A stretch of DNA of 64,000 nt from Phyllobacterium trifolii (GTDB lineage Bacteria; Pseudomonadota; Alphaproteobacteria; Rhizobiales; Rhizobiaceae). The notes under the pieces are model-generated. The model did not search any database. It saw nothing but the letters and a program-made list of their open reading frames with translations, and was not told where the DNA came from. The DNA lies in the NCBI RefSeq assembly GCF_014192095.1, contig NZ_JACHXN010000024.1, positions 20,799 through 84,798 of the forward strand, read 5' to 3'. Below, piece by piece: positions 8,559 to 17,618 of this stretch. Position numbers and translations under genes: made by a program. Each line of letters starts with the position of its first letter. The first letter of the stretch is position 1.

Positions 8559-10104
8559 TGCAGGCGAAGCGCGGTTGCCAAGTCTTTCAACTTGGCTGGG
8601 CTTTTTCGCAATGTGCATCGGGATGTTCATGGCCATTCTCGACGTCCAGATCGTTGCCACGTCGCTACCAACAATCCAGAGTGCTTTGGGCATCAACCCA
8701 GATCAAATGAGCTGGATTCAGACCGCCTATTTGATCGCCGAAATCGTTGCCATCCCTCTGACTGGCTTCTTGACCCGCTTGCTTAGTATGCGTTGGCTTT
8801 TGGTATTTGGCACATTGCTGTTTACCGCTGCTTCCGTCGGATGTGCGCAAAGCGATAGTTTCAATGCCCTTTTGTGCTGGCGTGTCCTGCAGGGGTTCTC
8901 AGGCGGGACCTTGATCCCGTTGGTTTTCTCTGCGGTTTTCCTGTTGTTTCCGCAGCGGCACCAAAGCATCGCCACAACCGTCGCTGGTGTCGTCGCAGTC
9001 ATGGCTCCGACTGTCGGACCAATCATCGGGGGGTGGATAACGGAGACGTACTCATGGCACTGGCTCTTTTTAATCAATGTCGTCCCTGGCTTGGTCGCGG
9101 CGTCATTGGCAGCTTTACTGCTTCCGCGCGCGCCCATGGAGCTCAAGTATTTCCGTTCGATTGATTTTCAATCGCTGGCAATGATGGCGATGGGACTTGC
9201 CGCCTTGGAGATCGCATTGAAAGAAGCGCCGCAACGCGGCTGGCTAGGCCCCGTCGTTTTGTCACTTTCGGCTTTCAGCGTGATTATGCTGGCGGCCTTT
9301 ACCCGGCGAACATGGACGTCGCTCGCGCCGATAGTCGATCTGCATAACTTCAAGGACCGAAATTTCACTATTGGCTGCATTCTGAGTTTTGTTCTGGGGT
9401 TCGGTCTGTTCGGATCGGTATATCTCATGCCCGTTTTCCTGGCTTTCGTCAGGGGCCACAACGCACTGCAAATCGGCGAAATAATGCTTGTGACCGGCAT
9501 TGCGCAGCTGATGATTGCGCCCTTTGCCGTCATGCTGGAACAACGGGTCGAAGCGAGACTGCTGTCAACCATAGGCTTTCTGTTGTTCGCAATTGGCCTC
9601 GGTTGCAGTGCGTTTCAAGTACCGCAAACCGATACTTCCGCGATGTTCTGGCCTCAAGTCATCCGCGGTCTCGCAATAATGTTTTGTCTGCTCCCGCCGA
9701 CGCGTCTTGCCCTGGGTGGTCTCCAAGATGACAGGGTTCCGGATGCCAGTGGCTTATTCAATCTGATGCGCAATCTTGGCGGCGCGATAGGTCTGGCGCT
9801 GATTGACACGGTCATTTATACGCGATCAACAACGCACGGCATCGCAATAGCCAACGGTTTGCTGGGGGGTGATCAGCGGACGGAAAGATTTATTGGAATG
9901 CCTGCCAACGAAGTTGTTGCGCATATGCCGGGTAAATTCGATGCGATTGCTCAGAGCATTTTCAGCCCAATGGTTGCAAGGGCGGCGATGGTGCAATCGA
10001 TCAATGATGCATGGGCCATGATAGCGCTGATAACTTTGATACCTCTGCTGATCATCATGTTTGCCTACCAGCTTCCACCGAAGGCCTCACCCGGAAATCA
10101 TTGA
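8542..10104 (+). CDS. MFS transporter, DHA2 (EmrB/QacA) family exporter
   Basis: A 520-aa major facilitator protein with about 14 transmembrane helices. Family features include the helix-1 start with FMAILDVQIVATSLPTIQ, the loop after helix 2-3 (FLTRLLSMRWL) and the motif C type helix 5 (VMAPTVGPIIGG). It is a proton-driven exporter of the EmrB type. It overlaps the methyltransferase gene by 17 bases, and GGAG lies seven bases before ATG 8542, so it belongs to the same operon and most likely exports the polyketide product or a related compound. No EmrA-like adaptor gene is present. Confidence 0.9.
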   Translation: MMQCPDAGEARLPSLSTWLGFFAMCIGMFMAILDVQIVATSLPTIQSALGINPDQMSWIQTAYLIAEIVAIPLTGFLTRLLSMRWLLVFGTLLFTAASVGCAQSDSFNALLCWRVLQGFSGGTLIPLVFSAVFLLFPQRHQSIATTVAGVVAVMAPTVGPIIGGWITETYSWHWLFLINVVPGLVAASLAALLLPRAPMELKYFRSIDFQSLAMMAMGLAALEIALKEAPQRGWLGPVVLSLSAFSVIMLAAFTRRTWTSLAPIVDLHNFKDRNFTIGCILSFVLGFGLFGSVYLMPVFLAFVRGHNALQIGEIMLVTGIAQLMIAPFAVMLEQRVEARLLSTIGFLLFAIGLGCSAFQVPQTDTSAMFWPQVIRGLAIMFCLLPPTRLALGGLQDDRVPDASGLFNLMRNLGGAIGLALIDTVIYTRSTTHGIAIANGLLGGDQRTERFIGMPANEVVAHMPGKFDAIAQSIFSPMVARAAMVQSINDAWAMIALITLIPLLIIMFAYQLPPKASPGNH

Positions 10105-10160
10105 TGGCCACGCCGTCGGTTCACGTTTGGTGCTACGTCACGTTCACGTAGACACGGACC

Positions 10161-10988
10161 TCATGCGAATGTTTTTACCTTCCTGGCACCGCGTCTTGCC
10201 AGAAGATTGGCAACCACGAGCAATATGATCGAAAGCAGCATCATGAGCGTTGCGGCGGCGGTGATTGCCGGGCTCAGCCTTTCGCGCAGGCCGATGAACA
10301 TTTCGAGCGGCATCGTTCGCTGATTGGCGCTGGCAAGAAACTGGGCAACGACGACCTCATCGAAGGACGTCACGAAGGCAAAAGCTGCTCCCGACAGGAC
10401 ACCGGGCAGGATCAAGGGCAGCATAACCCGATAGAACGCTACAACGGGTTTGGCGCCGGCAATCGATGCGGCCAGCATGAGATTGCGATCAAATCCCGTC
10501 AGGCTAGCCCCAACGGTCACGACCACAAAGGGACTGGCGAGGGCGGTATGAGCGAGAATTATCCCCAAATAGGTGCTGGCCAAACCAACCCGTGCATAAA
10601 AGAGATAGGACCCTACAGCGGTGATGACCACCGGCACGATCAAGGGGGAGATCACCAGCGGCATGATGATGCGTCGCGCCGGGAATCTCTCGCTGGATAG
10701 CGCTATCGCCGTCAACGTCCCGAGCGCTGTGGCGAGGGTGGTGGTGCCGAAGGCGATGATCAGACTGTTGCCAATTGCCGTCTGCCAGCGGTCGGTGCCA
10801 AGAACCACCTCGTACCAGCGCGTGGAAAACCCCTCCAGCGGAAACACGAAGAAGGCTCCGCTGTTGAACGAAAGCGGCACGGGGATGAGGATCGGCACCA
10901 TCAGAAAAGCGATTACGAGTGCTCCCCAGAGCCACAACAACGTAACCCGTATTCGTTCACCGATCGTGGGATAGGGAGATAACAGCAT
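10161..10988 (-). CDS. ABC transporter permease, spermidine/putrescine (PotC) type
   Basis: A 275-aa inner-membrane permease with about six helices and the EAA-type cytoplasmic loop (LMLAASIAGAKPVVAFYRVMLPLILPG is the region; the Gly and the following helix-break are intact). It is the second permease of a four-gene transporter that runs 14493 to 10161. ATG 10988 is chosen because it lies two bases after the stop of the first permease; the frame is open further upstream only by overlap. Substrates of this class are polyamines, polyamine-like amines, amino acids or opines. Confidence 0.9.
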   Translation of the reverse strand: MLLSPYPTIGERIRVTLLWLWGALVIAFLMVPILIPVPLSFNSGAFFVFPLEGFSTRWYEVVLGTDRWQTAIGNSLIIAFGTTTLATALGTLTAIALSSERFPARRIIMPLVISPLIVPVVITAVGSYLFYARVGLASTYLGIILAHTALASPFVVVTVGASLTGFDRNLMLAASIAGAKPVVAFYRVMLPLILPGVLSGAAFAFVTSFDEVVVAQFLASANQRTMPLEMFIGLRERLSPAITAAATLMMLLSIILLVVANLLARRGARKVKTFA

Positions 10989-10990
10989 GA

Positions 10991-12265
10991 TCACACCGGC
11001 TTCAAGCGATCGAGACCGAGCATGCGGGCAAACACCGCATAAAGTCCCATGGTGAAAACGAGGAGGATAAAACTGAGCGCAGCAGCCATTTCCCAATTCA
11101 GTTCGACATTGACGTAGTTGGCAATGAAATTGCTAATCAGCTGGTCGCCAGCGCCGCCGATTAGAGCTGGCGTAATGTAGTAGCCGAGGCAAAGAATGAA
11201 CGTCAGCAAACAGCCGGCCATAATTCCCGGCACCACCTGCGGAAGATAGACGCGCAAGAATGATGTCACCGGCCTGCCGCCGAGGGAATACGCTGCGCGC
11301 ATCTGCGACGGCTGGATGGTGCGCATGACGCTGTAGATCGGCAGTAGCGTGAACGGTAACTGGATGTGGGTCATGGCAATGATGAGCCCAAGCCGGCTGT
11401 ACATCAGGTCGAGTCTGGTGCCGGTCACGCCGAGCCAGAGGAGAACATCATTGACCAACCCGAATTTTTGCAGAAGCACAGTCCACGCTGCGGTCCGCAC
11501 AAGGATCGACGTCCAGAACGGCAGTAGAACGGCAACAATGAGTATTGCCCCCACTGTTTTTGGCACGCTGGAAATCAGGTAGGCGAGGGGAAAACCCAAT
11601 ATGAGTGTAGCAAGCGTAACCGTTGCCGCCACGAGGAAGGTACGTGCGAAAACGCGCAGGAATATAGCCTGCTCTGGCGGGACGCGTTCAATGCTTCCAT
11701 CGGCGTTCCAGCGAAGGTCGACCGCACTCAAGAGATAGAACGAGGTGAGGGCATGTCTTCCTCTCTCTATTGTCGCCCACGTGCCAGGGCTGGTCCAGAA
11801 CGGCATCGATTTGATGACGGCTACAGTGTCAAACACTCCTTCCTTGTCGAGTGCGCGGGCGGTCTTGAGGATCTGGCTGCGCGCGCCGGGCAATCGCGCA
11901 TTCAGACTTTTCGCAAGTTCCGAAAGATTTCCATTTTGCTGACTGGCTTTGAGATCGGCGGCGAGTGCTTGAAGGGTTTTGTCATCAGGGATTCCGTTGC
12001 CGCTCCAGCTCTGCATCGCCGCGCTGGTGAGCGGCAAAGCATTGCCTATCGTTGGGTCGTAAACGGCTCGCGACAGGAGAATGGCAATCGGAATGCCGAA
12101 ACTGAGCAGCAACAGAGCCAAGAGTGGCGTGGCAATCGCGAACGAACGCAGGCGTTCGCGTGCCTGGGATCTCCGAATCGCCGCCGCGACCGACCTGGTG
12201 TCGGCCGCGTTGGGGGCGGTAAAGAACTGCCCCTGATCCATGTTAGTGGGCTGGACCGTGGACAT
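10991..12265 (-). CDS. ABC transporter permease, spermidine/putrescine (PotB) type
   Basis: A 424-aa permease. It has a first membrane helix at about residues 43-62, then an unusually long periplasmic segment of about 140 residues (PotB itself has about 285 aa in total), then the five-helix core with the EAA loop near SQMRAAYSLGGRPVTSFLRV. The enlarged periplasmic loop is typical of a rhizobial subgroup of these transporters. It lies two bases downstream of the binding-protein gene and two bases upstream of the second permease, so the operon is tightly packed. Confidence 0.9.
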   Translation of the reverse strand: MSTVQPTNMDQGQFFTAPNAADTRSVAAAIRRSQARERLRSFAIATPLLALLLLSFGIPIAILLSRAVYDPTIGNALPLTSAAMQSWSGNGIPDDKTLQALAADLKASQQNGNLSELAKSLNARLPGARSQILKTARALDKEGVFDTVAVIKSMPFWTSPGTWATIERGRHALTSFYLLSAVDLRWNADGSIERVPPEQAIFLRVFARTFLVAATVTLATLILGFPLAYLISSVPKTVGAILIVAVLLPFWTSILVRTAAWTVLLQKFGLVNDVLLWLGVTGTRLDLMYSRLGLIIAMTHIQLPFTLLPIYSVMRTIQPSQMRAAYSLGGRPVTSFLRVYLPQVVPGIMAGCLLTFILCLGYYITPALIGGAGDQLISNFIANYVNVELNWEMAAALSFILLVFTMGLYAVFARMLGLDRLKPV

Positions 12266-12267
12266 GG

Positions 12268-13317
12268 CTATTGCGCGAGCCAGGCGTTAAAGCGCTTGAC
12301 CAGATCCTCGCCATAATCGCCCCAAAACTCGGTATCAGCGACGAGATAGGATTTCATATGCTCCGGAGCATTCGGCAATTTGGGCAGCGCATCGGCAGCC
12401 ACGAACTCAGTTGCGTCGATACGAACCGGACCATAGGTGATATGACTAGCGAGCTTGGCGTTGTTCTCGGGCTTGCTGATGTAGGCGAGATATTTATAGG
12501 CAAGCTCCGGGTTCTTCGCGCCTTTCGGAATGCTGATCATGTCATATTCGAGGATCTGACCGTCCCAGACGATCTTGAACGGCTTTGAATCCGTATCGAT
12601 CGCATTCTGGATGCGGCCGTTCCATGCCGTCGTCATGACCACTTCTTTTGAGGCAAGCAATTGCGCCGGTTGTGCACCGGCATCCCACCAGACAATATCG
12701 CTCTTGATCGTATCCAGCTTCTTGAATGCGCGATCAACGCCTTCCGGGGTCCCAAGGACCTCGTAGACCTGATCTGCCGGCACTCCGTCAGCCATAAGCG
12801 CCCACTCAAGATTCTGCGCGGGGAATTTCCGCATTGCGCGCTTGCCGGGAAATTTCGTCGTATCGAATATATCGAGCACCGATGTTGGCGCTTCTTTCAG
12901 GACATTCGGATCATAGGCGAGGATGTCGCCATAGGCATCAAGGCCGACGCCGCACTTGAGGGCGGAGCCTTCAATGAATTTGGATTGATCGGCAATCTTT
13001 GAATAATCGAGCGGCTCGAGGATGCCTGCATCACAACCCTGCAGAACCGTAGCAGTCTCGACGGTAACAAGGTCGATCGGCACATTACCCGTGTCGACCA
13101 TGGCTTTGACCTTGCCGAGATCGCCAAGATATTCCTGTTCGACAATCTTGATGCCAGTTTCCTTGCTGAAAGGTTCGAACCAGGCTTTACGCTGCGCGTC
13201 CTGCCACGCACCGCCGCTGGCCATGATGGATAACTCCTCGGCAATGGCGGAATGACTGAAAAGTGCGCAGACGGCGACTGTCGCCAAGGCAACGGAATGA
13301 AAAGAATTGCGTTTCAT
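12268..13317 (-). CDS. ABC transporter periplasmic substrate-binding protein (PotD/PotF-like)
   Basis: A 349-aa exported binding protein. The signal peptide covers about residues 1-26 with cleavage near SAIAEE. The mature part has the extracellular solute-binding family 1/8 fold features (LSIMASGGAWQDAQRKAWFEPF at the N-terminus, then the hinge around TAWNGR). It captures the substrate for the permeases at 12265-10161. The neighbouring MocR regulator and DadA-like oxidase suggest an amine or amino acid substrate, but no residue seen here settles which. Confidence 0.9.
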   Translation of the reverse strand: MKRNSFHSVALATVAVCALFSHSAIAEELSIMASGGAWQDAQRKAWFEPFSKETGIKIVEQEYLGDLGKVKAMVDTGNVPIDLVTVETATVLQGCDAGILEPLDYSKIADQSKFIEGSALKCGVGLDAYGDILAYDPNVLKEAPTSVLDIFDTTKFPGKRAMRKFPAQNLEWALMADGVPADQVYEVLGTPEGVDRAFKKLDTIKSDIVWWDAGAQPAQLLASKEVVMTTAWNGRIQNAIDTDSKPFKIVWDGQILEYDMISIPKGAKNPELAYKYLAYISKPENNAKLASHITYGPVRIDATEFVAADALPKLPNAPEHMKSYLVADTEFWGDYGEDLVKRFNAWLAQ

Positions 13318-13353
13318 GGATCCCTCTCTTGTTCTTAGTTGTGGTCTTTGTAC

Positions 13354-14493
13354 CTATTGCTGTGCCGGAAATGCGCGGCAATCCGTGTGCGACCAGCCGA
13401 GCCTAATTCGTTGAGCTTCTGTCGTTGTCGTTTCAGGGCCAACCTTCACGCTCAGCAGTTGGCCATTGTCGAGCCGCGCAAGGAGCCGCAAATGATCGCC
13501 GAGATAGATCCTTCCCTCGACAGTCGCCTCGAAATCGTTCTCCTCATCGGCAGCCGCAGCGATCCGAATGCATTCAGGGCGGATGGCGACTTGGCATGAG
13601 GTTCCTTGAGCTCCAATGTCGATGGCAGTCGCGCGGAGGCATCCGCCACCCTTCAAGGCTACTTGGCAAACATTGCCAGAAACCTGTTCGATAACGCCTT
13701 CGAGCGTGTTGTTCTCGCCGATAAAACCCGCGACGAAGGGACTCTCCGGTTTTTTGTACAAACTGTCCGGCGTGCCGATCTGGGCGATGCCGCCATTGTT
13801 GAATACGGCGACGCGATCCGACATGGTCAGCGCTTCGCTCTGATCGTGGGTGACGTAAACGATGGTCACTCCCAACATGGAATGAAGCTGCTTGATCTCA
13901 AGCTGCATGTGTTCGCGCAGTTTCTTATCAAGCGCTCCAAGCGGCTCGTCCATGAGAACAAGGCTCGGTTCGAACACCAAGGCTCGCGCCAGTGCAACGC
14001 GCTGCTGCTGCCCACCCGAGAGCTGCCCAGGCCGACGGTCGCCGAACTTCCGCAGCTGGATCATATCCAGCGCTTTATGGACGCGAGTGGTTACATCAGC
14101 TTTCGGAAGTTTGCGTACGGAAAGCGGGAACCCGACATTCTCCTCGACAGTCATGTGCGGAAACAGCGCATAGTTTTGGAAGACCATGCCAATGTTGCGT
14201 TCATAGGGTGGTCGACGGTCGACAGATTGCCCGTCTAACATGATGCTGCCGTTGGTTGGACGCTCGAAGCCCGCCAGCATATTCAGCGTGGTCGTTTTGC
14301 CGGAGCCTGAAGGCCCGAGCAATGTGAGGAACTCGCCCTTTGCCACATGCATGTTGAGCCGTGTCACTGCAAACGTACGGCCGTCGTAGGACTTCTCGAC
14401 GTCGACGAATTCGACAAAGCGATCGGGTTCCGCGTGAGAGACGCTTTTCGCAGCTAACATTTCGAATTGTCTATTGGTATGCGCGACCATCAT
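13354..14493 (-). CDS. ABC transporter ATP-binding protein (PotA-like)
   Basis: A 379-aa ATPase with Walker A GPSGSGKTTT (about 60-69), Q-loop FQNYALFPHM, signature LSGGQQQRVALARA, Walker B LVLMDEPLGALD and H-loop YVTHDQSEA, followed by a C-terminal TOBE-type domain. It energises the transporter encoded downstream. The start is uncertain: GTG 14502, ATG 14493 and ATG 14490 are all in frame. ATG 14493 is chosen because a 14-codon leader frame (14534-14490) with a strong ribosome site ends exactly across it (ATGA overlap), so coupled translation is likely. Confidence 0.9.
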   Translation of the reverse strand: MMVAHTNRQFEMLAAKSVSHAEPDRFVEFVDVEKSYDGRTFAVTRLNMHVAKGEFLTLLGPSGSGKTTTLNMLAGFERPTNGSIMLDGQSVDRRPPYERNIGMVFQNYALFPHMTVEENVGFPLSVRKLPKADVTTRVHKALDMIQLRKFGDRRPGQLSGGQQQRVALARALVFEPSLVLMDEPLGALDKKLREHMQLEIKQLHSMLGVTIVYVTHDQSEALTMSDRVAVFNNGGIAQIGTPDSLYKKPESPFVAGFIGENNTLEGVIEQVSGNVCQVALKGGGCLRATAIDIGAQGTSCQVAIRPECIRIAAAADEENDFEATVEGRIYLGDHLRLLARLDNGQLLSVKVGPETTTTEAQRIRLGWSHTDCRAFPAQQ

Positions 14494-14534
14494 TGGATCC
14501 ACGCTGCTTCACGCAACCAAAGTTTTGGGCACAT
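14490..14534 (-). CDS. Short upstream open reading frame (14 aa) coupled to the ATPase gene
   Basis: ATG 14534 is preceded three bases earlier by GAGGAGGAG, the strongest ribosome site in this intergenic region. It codes MCPKLWLREAAWIQ and its TGA overlaps the ATG at 14493 of the ABC ATPase. The ATPase starts themselves have no good Shine-Dalgarno sequence. The arrangement suggests that ribosomes reach the ATPase by termination-reinitiation. Alternatively the leader could be a regulatory peptide. It might also be that the ribosome site simply serves a mis-spaced start. Confidence 0.45.
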   Translation of the reverse strand: MCPKLWLREAAWIQ

Positions 14535-14569
14535 CTGCTCCTCCTCGGGGATCGTTGAACTTATATGAT

Positions 14570-14610
14570 CATACAATCGGCCATTAGTGGGATAATGAAC
14601 CATACAATCG
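14570..14610 (+). promoter_or_regulatory. Direct-repeat operator candidate for the MocR regulator
   Basis: CATACAATCG occurs twice in the same orientation, at 14570-14579 and 14601-14610, 31 bp apart (about three helical turns). They lie between the divergent ABC operon and the MocR gene. MocR-type regulators such as GabR bind pairs of direct repeats containing ATAC at about this spacing, so these are good operator candidates. A related ACCATAC occurs in inverted orientation near 14704-14710. Confidence 0.55.
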
Positions 14611-14747
14611 CTATGTCAAGTTTTAATTGTGTGGTATTTTCAACAAAAATTATGTTGATTGAAAAGTTATCCTACATGAATTCGATTGTTTGGCCATTTG
14701 TCGTATGGTACAAGCCGGATGTTAACGCGCAGAATGGCTCAATATTG

Positions 14748-16136
14748 ATGATGCAAGATTTGCAGCTTTCCGGAGGCGAAGGCCCCGTTTACCGTCGCCT
14801 TGCGGACGCAATTGCCGACCGGATCGCGAGCGGTCTGCTCACTGCCGGCGAGCGGCTGCCGCCCCAACGGGAGATCGCCCAAAGCCTTGGAATCAATGTA
14901 ACAACCGTAACGCGGGCTTTCTCCACGCTTCAGGAGCGCGGGCTTATCGATGCGCGGCCAGGCAGGGGCATGCTTGTCGCGGATCAGAAGAATGACGCTG
15001 GGGCTGGCTTCGTTTCTGCTCCAAGCGAAGAGGCAGGTATCGTCGACCTTTCGATCAACCGCCCCGCTACCAATGCCTATCTCGACGTTTTCACAGCGCT
15101 TCTGCCACGACTTGCCAAGAACCGCCACTATGATTCAATTCAGGACTACCATCCTGCCGAGGGGCCGCTCTGGGCACGAACGGCAGTGGCGGATTGGCTG
15201 AAGCCGGTTGCGGGTGACGGCGATCCGGGGAGGGTTGTACTGACAATCGGTGCCCAGCATGCCCTCGACTGCGTCCTTAGTGCCGTGACCCAGAAAAGCG
15301 ACGTCATTCTAGCCGATGAAGTGACGTACCAGGGCATCAATGCCCTCTGTCGCTCGCACGGTCTCGACCTGCGGGGCCTCGCGATGGACAAGGGTGGGCT
15401 CAGGCCTGACGCCTTCGACGCCGCCTGCGTACAATGGCGACCGAGAGCGGTTTTCTTGGTGCCCAGCCTGCATAATCCGACAACAATCACCCTCTCGGAA
15501 ACGCGACGCAGAGAAATTGTTGAAATAGCGCGGCGACACAATGTGCTTATCATCGAAGATGATGTCTACCGTCCGCTGCTCAACGAGTCCCCGCCGTCGT
15601 TCGCTAGTCTCGAACCGGAACTAACCGTTTATATCGGCGGATTTTCCAAGTGCGTGGCGCCGGGATTGAGGTTTGGCTTTGCTATTGGGCCGCGATTCAT
15701 GATGGGGCAGGTGGCGGCAGCGCTCCGGATCAACTGCTGGAGCGTTAATCCGATGGCGGCGCTGATCGCAACCATTCTACTCGAAGAGGGCACCGCGGTT
15801 GAGGTGATAGACGCCCAGAAAGCGGAGCTTTCACAACGGCAACACATTCTCATCGAAATGCTTGGAGACTTCGATCTTCAGACCGATGTGACCTCAACCC
15901 ATGCTTGGTTACACTTGCCCGAACCTTGGCGCGGCGCCAGCTTTGCCCGCACGTGCCTGCAGCGGGGCGTTGGTGTTTTGCCTGGTGATGCTTTCGCAGT
16001 CGGACGTGAACCCGTACAGCACGGCGTACGCATCAATATCGGTGCGGCGCGCTCCCGGGACGACCTCCGGCGTGCTCTGAAGATAATGCGCGAATTGCTG
16101 GAAGCAGGACATCTGCAGATTCCGGGTTTCGTGTAG
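14748..16136 (+). CDS. MocR/GntR-family transcriptional regulator with aminotransferase-like domain
   Basis: A 462-aa regulator. The N-terminal winged-helix domain (GPVYRRLADAIADRI at about 12-26, then GERLPPQREIAQSLGINVTTVTRAF) is of the GntR type. The rest is a fold type I aminotransferase domain: the PLP lysine lies in IGGFSKCVAPGLRFGF and an NPTT motif (LHNPTTIT) and DDVYRPL segment are present. MocR proteins sense PLP plus an amine or amino acid. ATG 14748/14751 is preferred; the frame is open back to 14565, but that part is AT-rich and would place the operator repeats inside the gene. It is divergent from the ABC transporter and upstream of the oxidase, so it probably controls both. Confidence 0.88.
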   Translation: MMQDLQLSGGEGPVYRRLADAIADRIASGLLTAGERLPPQREIAQSLGINVTTVTRAFSTLQERGLIDARPGRGMLVADQKNDAGAGFVSAPSEEAGIVDLSINRPATNAYLDVFTALLPRLAKNRHYDSIQDYHPAEGPLWARTAVADWLKPVAGDGDPGRVVLTIGAQHALDCVLSAVTQKSDVILADEVTYQGINALCRSHGLDLRGLAMDKGGLRPDAFDAACVQWRPRAVFLVPSLHNPTTITLSETRRREIVEIARRHNVLIIEDDVYRPLLNESPPSFASLEPELTVYIGGFSKCVAPGLRFGFAIGPRFMMGQVAAALRINCWSVNPMAALIATILLEEGTAVEVIDAQKAELSQRQHILIEMLGDFDLQTDVTSTHAWLHLPEPWRGASFARTCLQRGVGVLPGDAFAVGREPVQHGVRINIGAARSRDDLRRALKIMRELLEAGHLQIPGFV

Positions 16137-16145
16137 GAGAATCTG

Positions 16146-17393
16146 GTGAGCAGGCCAAGGAATATCGAAATCGCAATCGTTGGCGCTGGCGTCATAGGTC
16201 TGACTATCGCGCTGCGATTGGCGTCAGAGGGGCGCGAGGTCCTTATGATCGACCCGAACGAACCTGGTTCGGGAGCGTCGTTCGGAAATGCCGGAACATT
16301 TGCAGACTACGCTTGCGTGCCAGTGGGCAACCCGGATGTTCTCAAAAATCTGCCGCGACTATTGTTCGATGCCAACAGCCCGTTTTCATTGCGTTGGGCA
16401 GCACTCTTCCAGATTTCACCTTGGCTGGTGCAGTTTGTACGTCAATCCCTGCCTGCGGCTGCCCGCGCAAATGCTGCTGCTCTGGCAGACTTGCTGGTCG
16501 AAGCCCTGCCGGCCTGGGAAGAGATGGCGGTGGAAGCTGGAGCCGAAAAACTCATGCGCAGGAACGGCTGTCTTTATGTGCAGCAAAACACGAGCAACCG
16601 CTCCCGCGGGTCGTGGGCTCATACGATTCGGTGCGAGCTCGGGATGCGTCAGGAAACACTCAGTGCGGAGGAAGTGGCTGCGATGGAGCCGACGCTTCCG
16701 CGGTTCGAGGGCTCCGGCGTCTTTTTCCCCGACTCTATACATGTCACGGATCCGAGCGCGTTGATGCGTCAGCTTTCTGCAGCAGGAAACGCCAAAGGCG
16801 TGGACGTTCATAGATCGCGAGTGGTTAATCTCAAAATCAATGGTGATCGGACGCATCTCAGCGGGCCTGATCTCGATCTGACGGCTAAAACCGTAGTGAT
16901 CGCGGCTGGTGCTTTTTCCAGGGAACTCGCTTTGCAGGCGGGGGACAGGATTCCGCTCGAAACCGAGCGCGGTTATCATCTCGAATATACAACGGAAAGT
17001 CCGCTGCTCCAGCGTCCTGTTTGTCCGACCCATCTCGGATTTTACATGACGCCGATGGCCGGCAGGCTTCGGGTTGCTGGCACGGTGGAACTTGGAGGAA
17101 CCTCGGCTGGCCCCAATCCTTCGCGGTTTGAACTCCTGGACCGCGGAGTCCGGCAGTATTTCCCCGAATTGGACCAGGCTTCATCGAAGTGGCTGGGTTT
17201 CAGGCCTTCTCTACCGGATTCCCGGCCGGTCATTGGACGGAGCCGCAATAGCGATAATGTGGTGTACGCCTTTGGCCATGGCCATCTCGGACTCACCTTG
17301 GCCGCCATCACGAGCAGATTAGTCGCTGGTCTCATCAACGGCAACACGGACCCGGTGACGGCGCGCTTCACTCCAGAACGATTTGGCTCATGA
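16146..17393 (+). CDS. FAD-dependent amino acid oxidoreductase, DadA-like
   Basis: A 415-aa DAO-family flavoenzyme. The FAD-binding motif VGAGVIGLTIALRLASEG is at about residues 10-27, the acidic end of the second strand is MIDPNE, and the C-terminal GHGHLGLTLA motif closes the FAD domain. Members oxidise D-amino acids or related amines to oxo acids plus ammonia, passing electrons to the membrane chain. GTG 16146 is the start, with AGGAGA six bases earlier. It lies nine bases after the MocR gene, so the two are co-transcribed. The context suggests oxidation of the substrate imported by the divergent transporter. The exact substrate is unknown. Confidence 0.85.
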   Translation: MSRPRNIEIAIVGAGVIGLTIALRLASEGREVLMIDPNEPGSGASFGNAGTFADYACVPVGNPDVLKNLPRLLFDANSPFSLRWAALFQISPWLVQFVRQSLPAAARANAAALADLLVEALPAWEEMAVEAGAEKLMRRNGCLYVQQNTSNRSRGSWAHTIRCELGMRQETLSAEEVAAMEPTLPRFEGSGVFFPDSIHVTDPSALMRQLSAAGNAKGVDVHRSRVVNLKINGDRTHLSGPDLDLTAKTVVIAAGAFSRELALQAGDRIPLETERGYHLEYTTESPLLQRPVCPTHLGFYMTPMAGRLRVAGTVELGGTSAGPNPSRFELLDRGVRQYFPELDQASSKWLGFRPSLPDSRPVIGRSRNSDNVVYAFGHGHLGLTLAAITSRLVAGLINGNTDPVTARFTPERFGS

Positions 17394-17618
17394 CCGATAC
17401 AAAGTCTCGTCGACGGGTGGTTTCCGTGCTGCGGTAACCAAGAGGTTGCAACAGAACTGTTAAGGGGGTTTTCCAGGAAGTCAGGACAAAACTTAAAGAA
17501 CGGCCTATAAAAGTTCGTGCTCTGGGCTTTCAACCTGCAGCTTGAGCTAGGAAGGAGGACACCAATCGAGTTAGACTGGTACGCTTTGTTTTCCGCTAAC
17601 TCTCCTCAGGGAACGATC

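Noticed and set aside
10105..10160. Short hairpin CTACGT/ACGTAG between the exporter and the permease genes
   Set aside because: Six base pairs with no T run; too weak to call a terminator.
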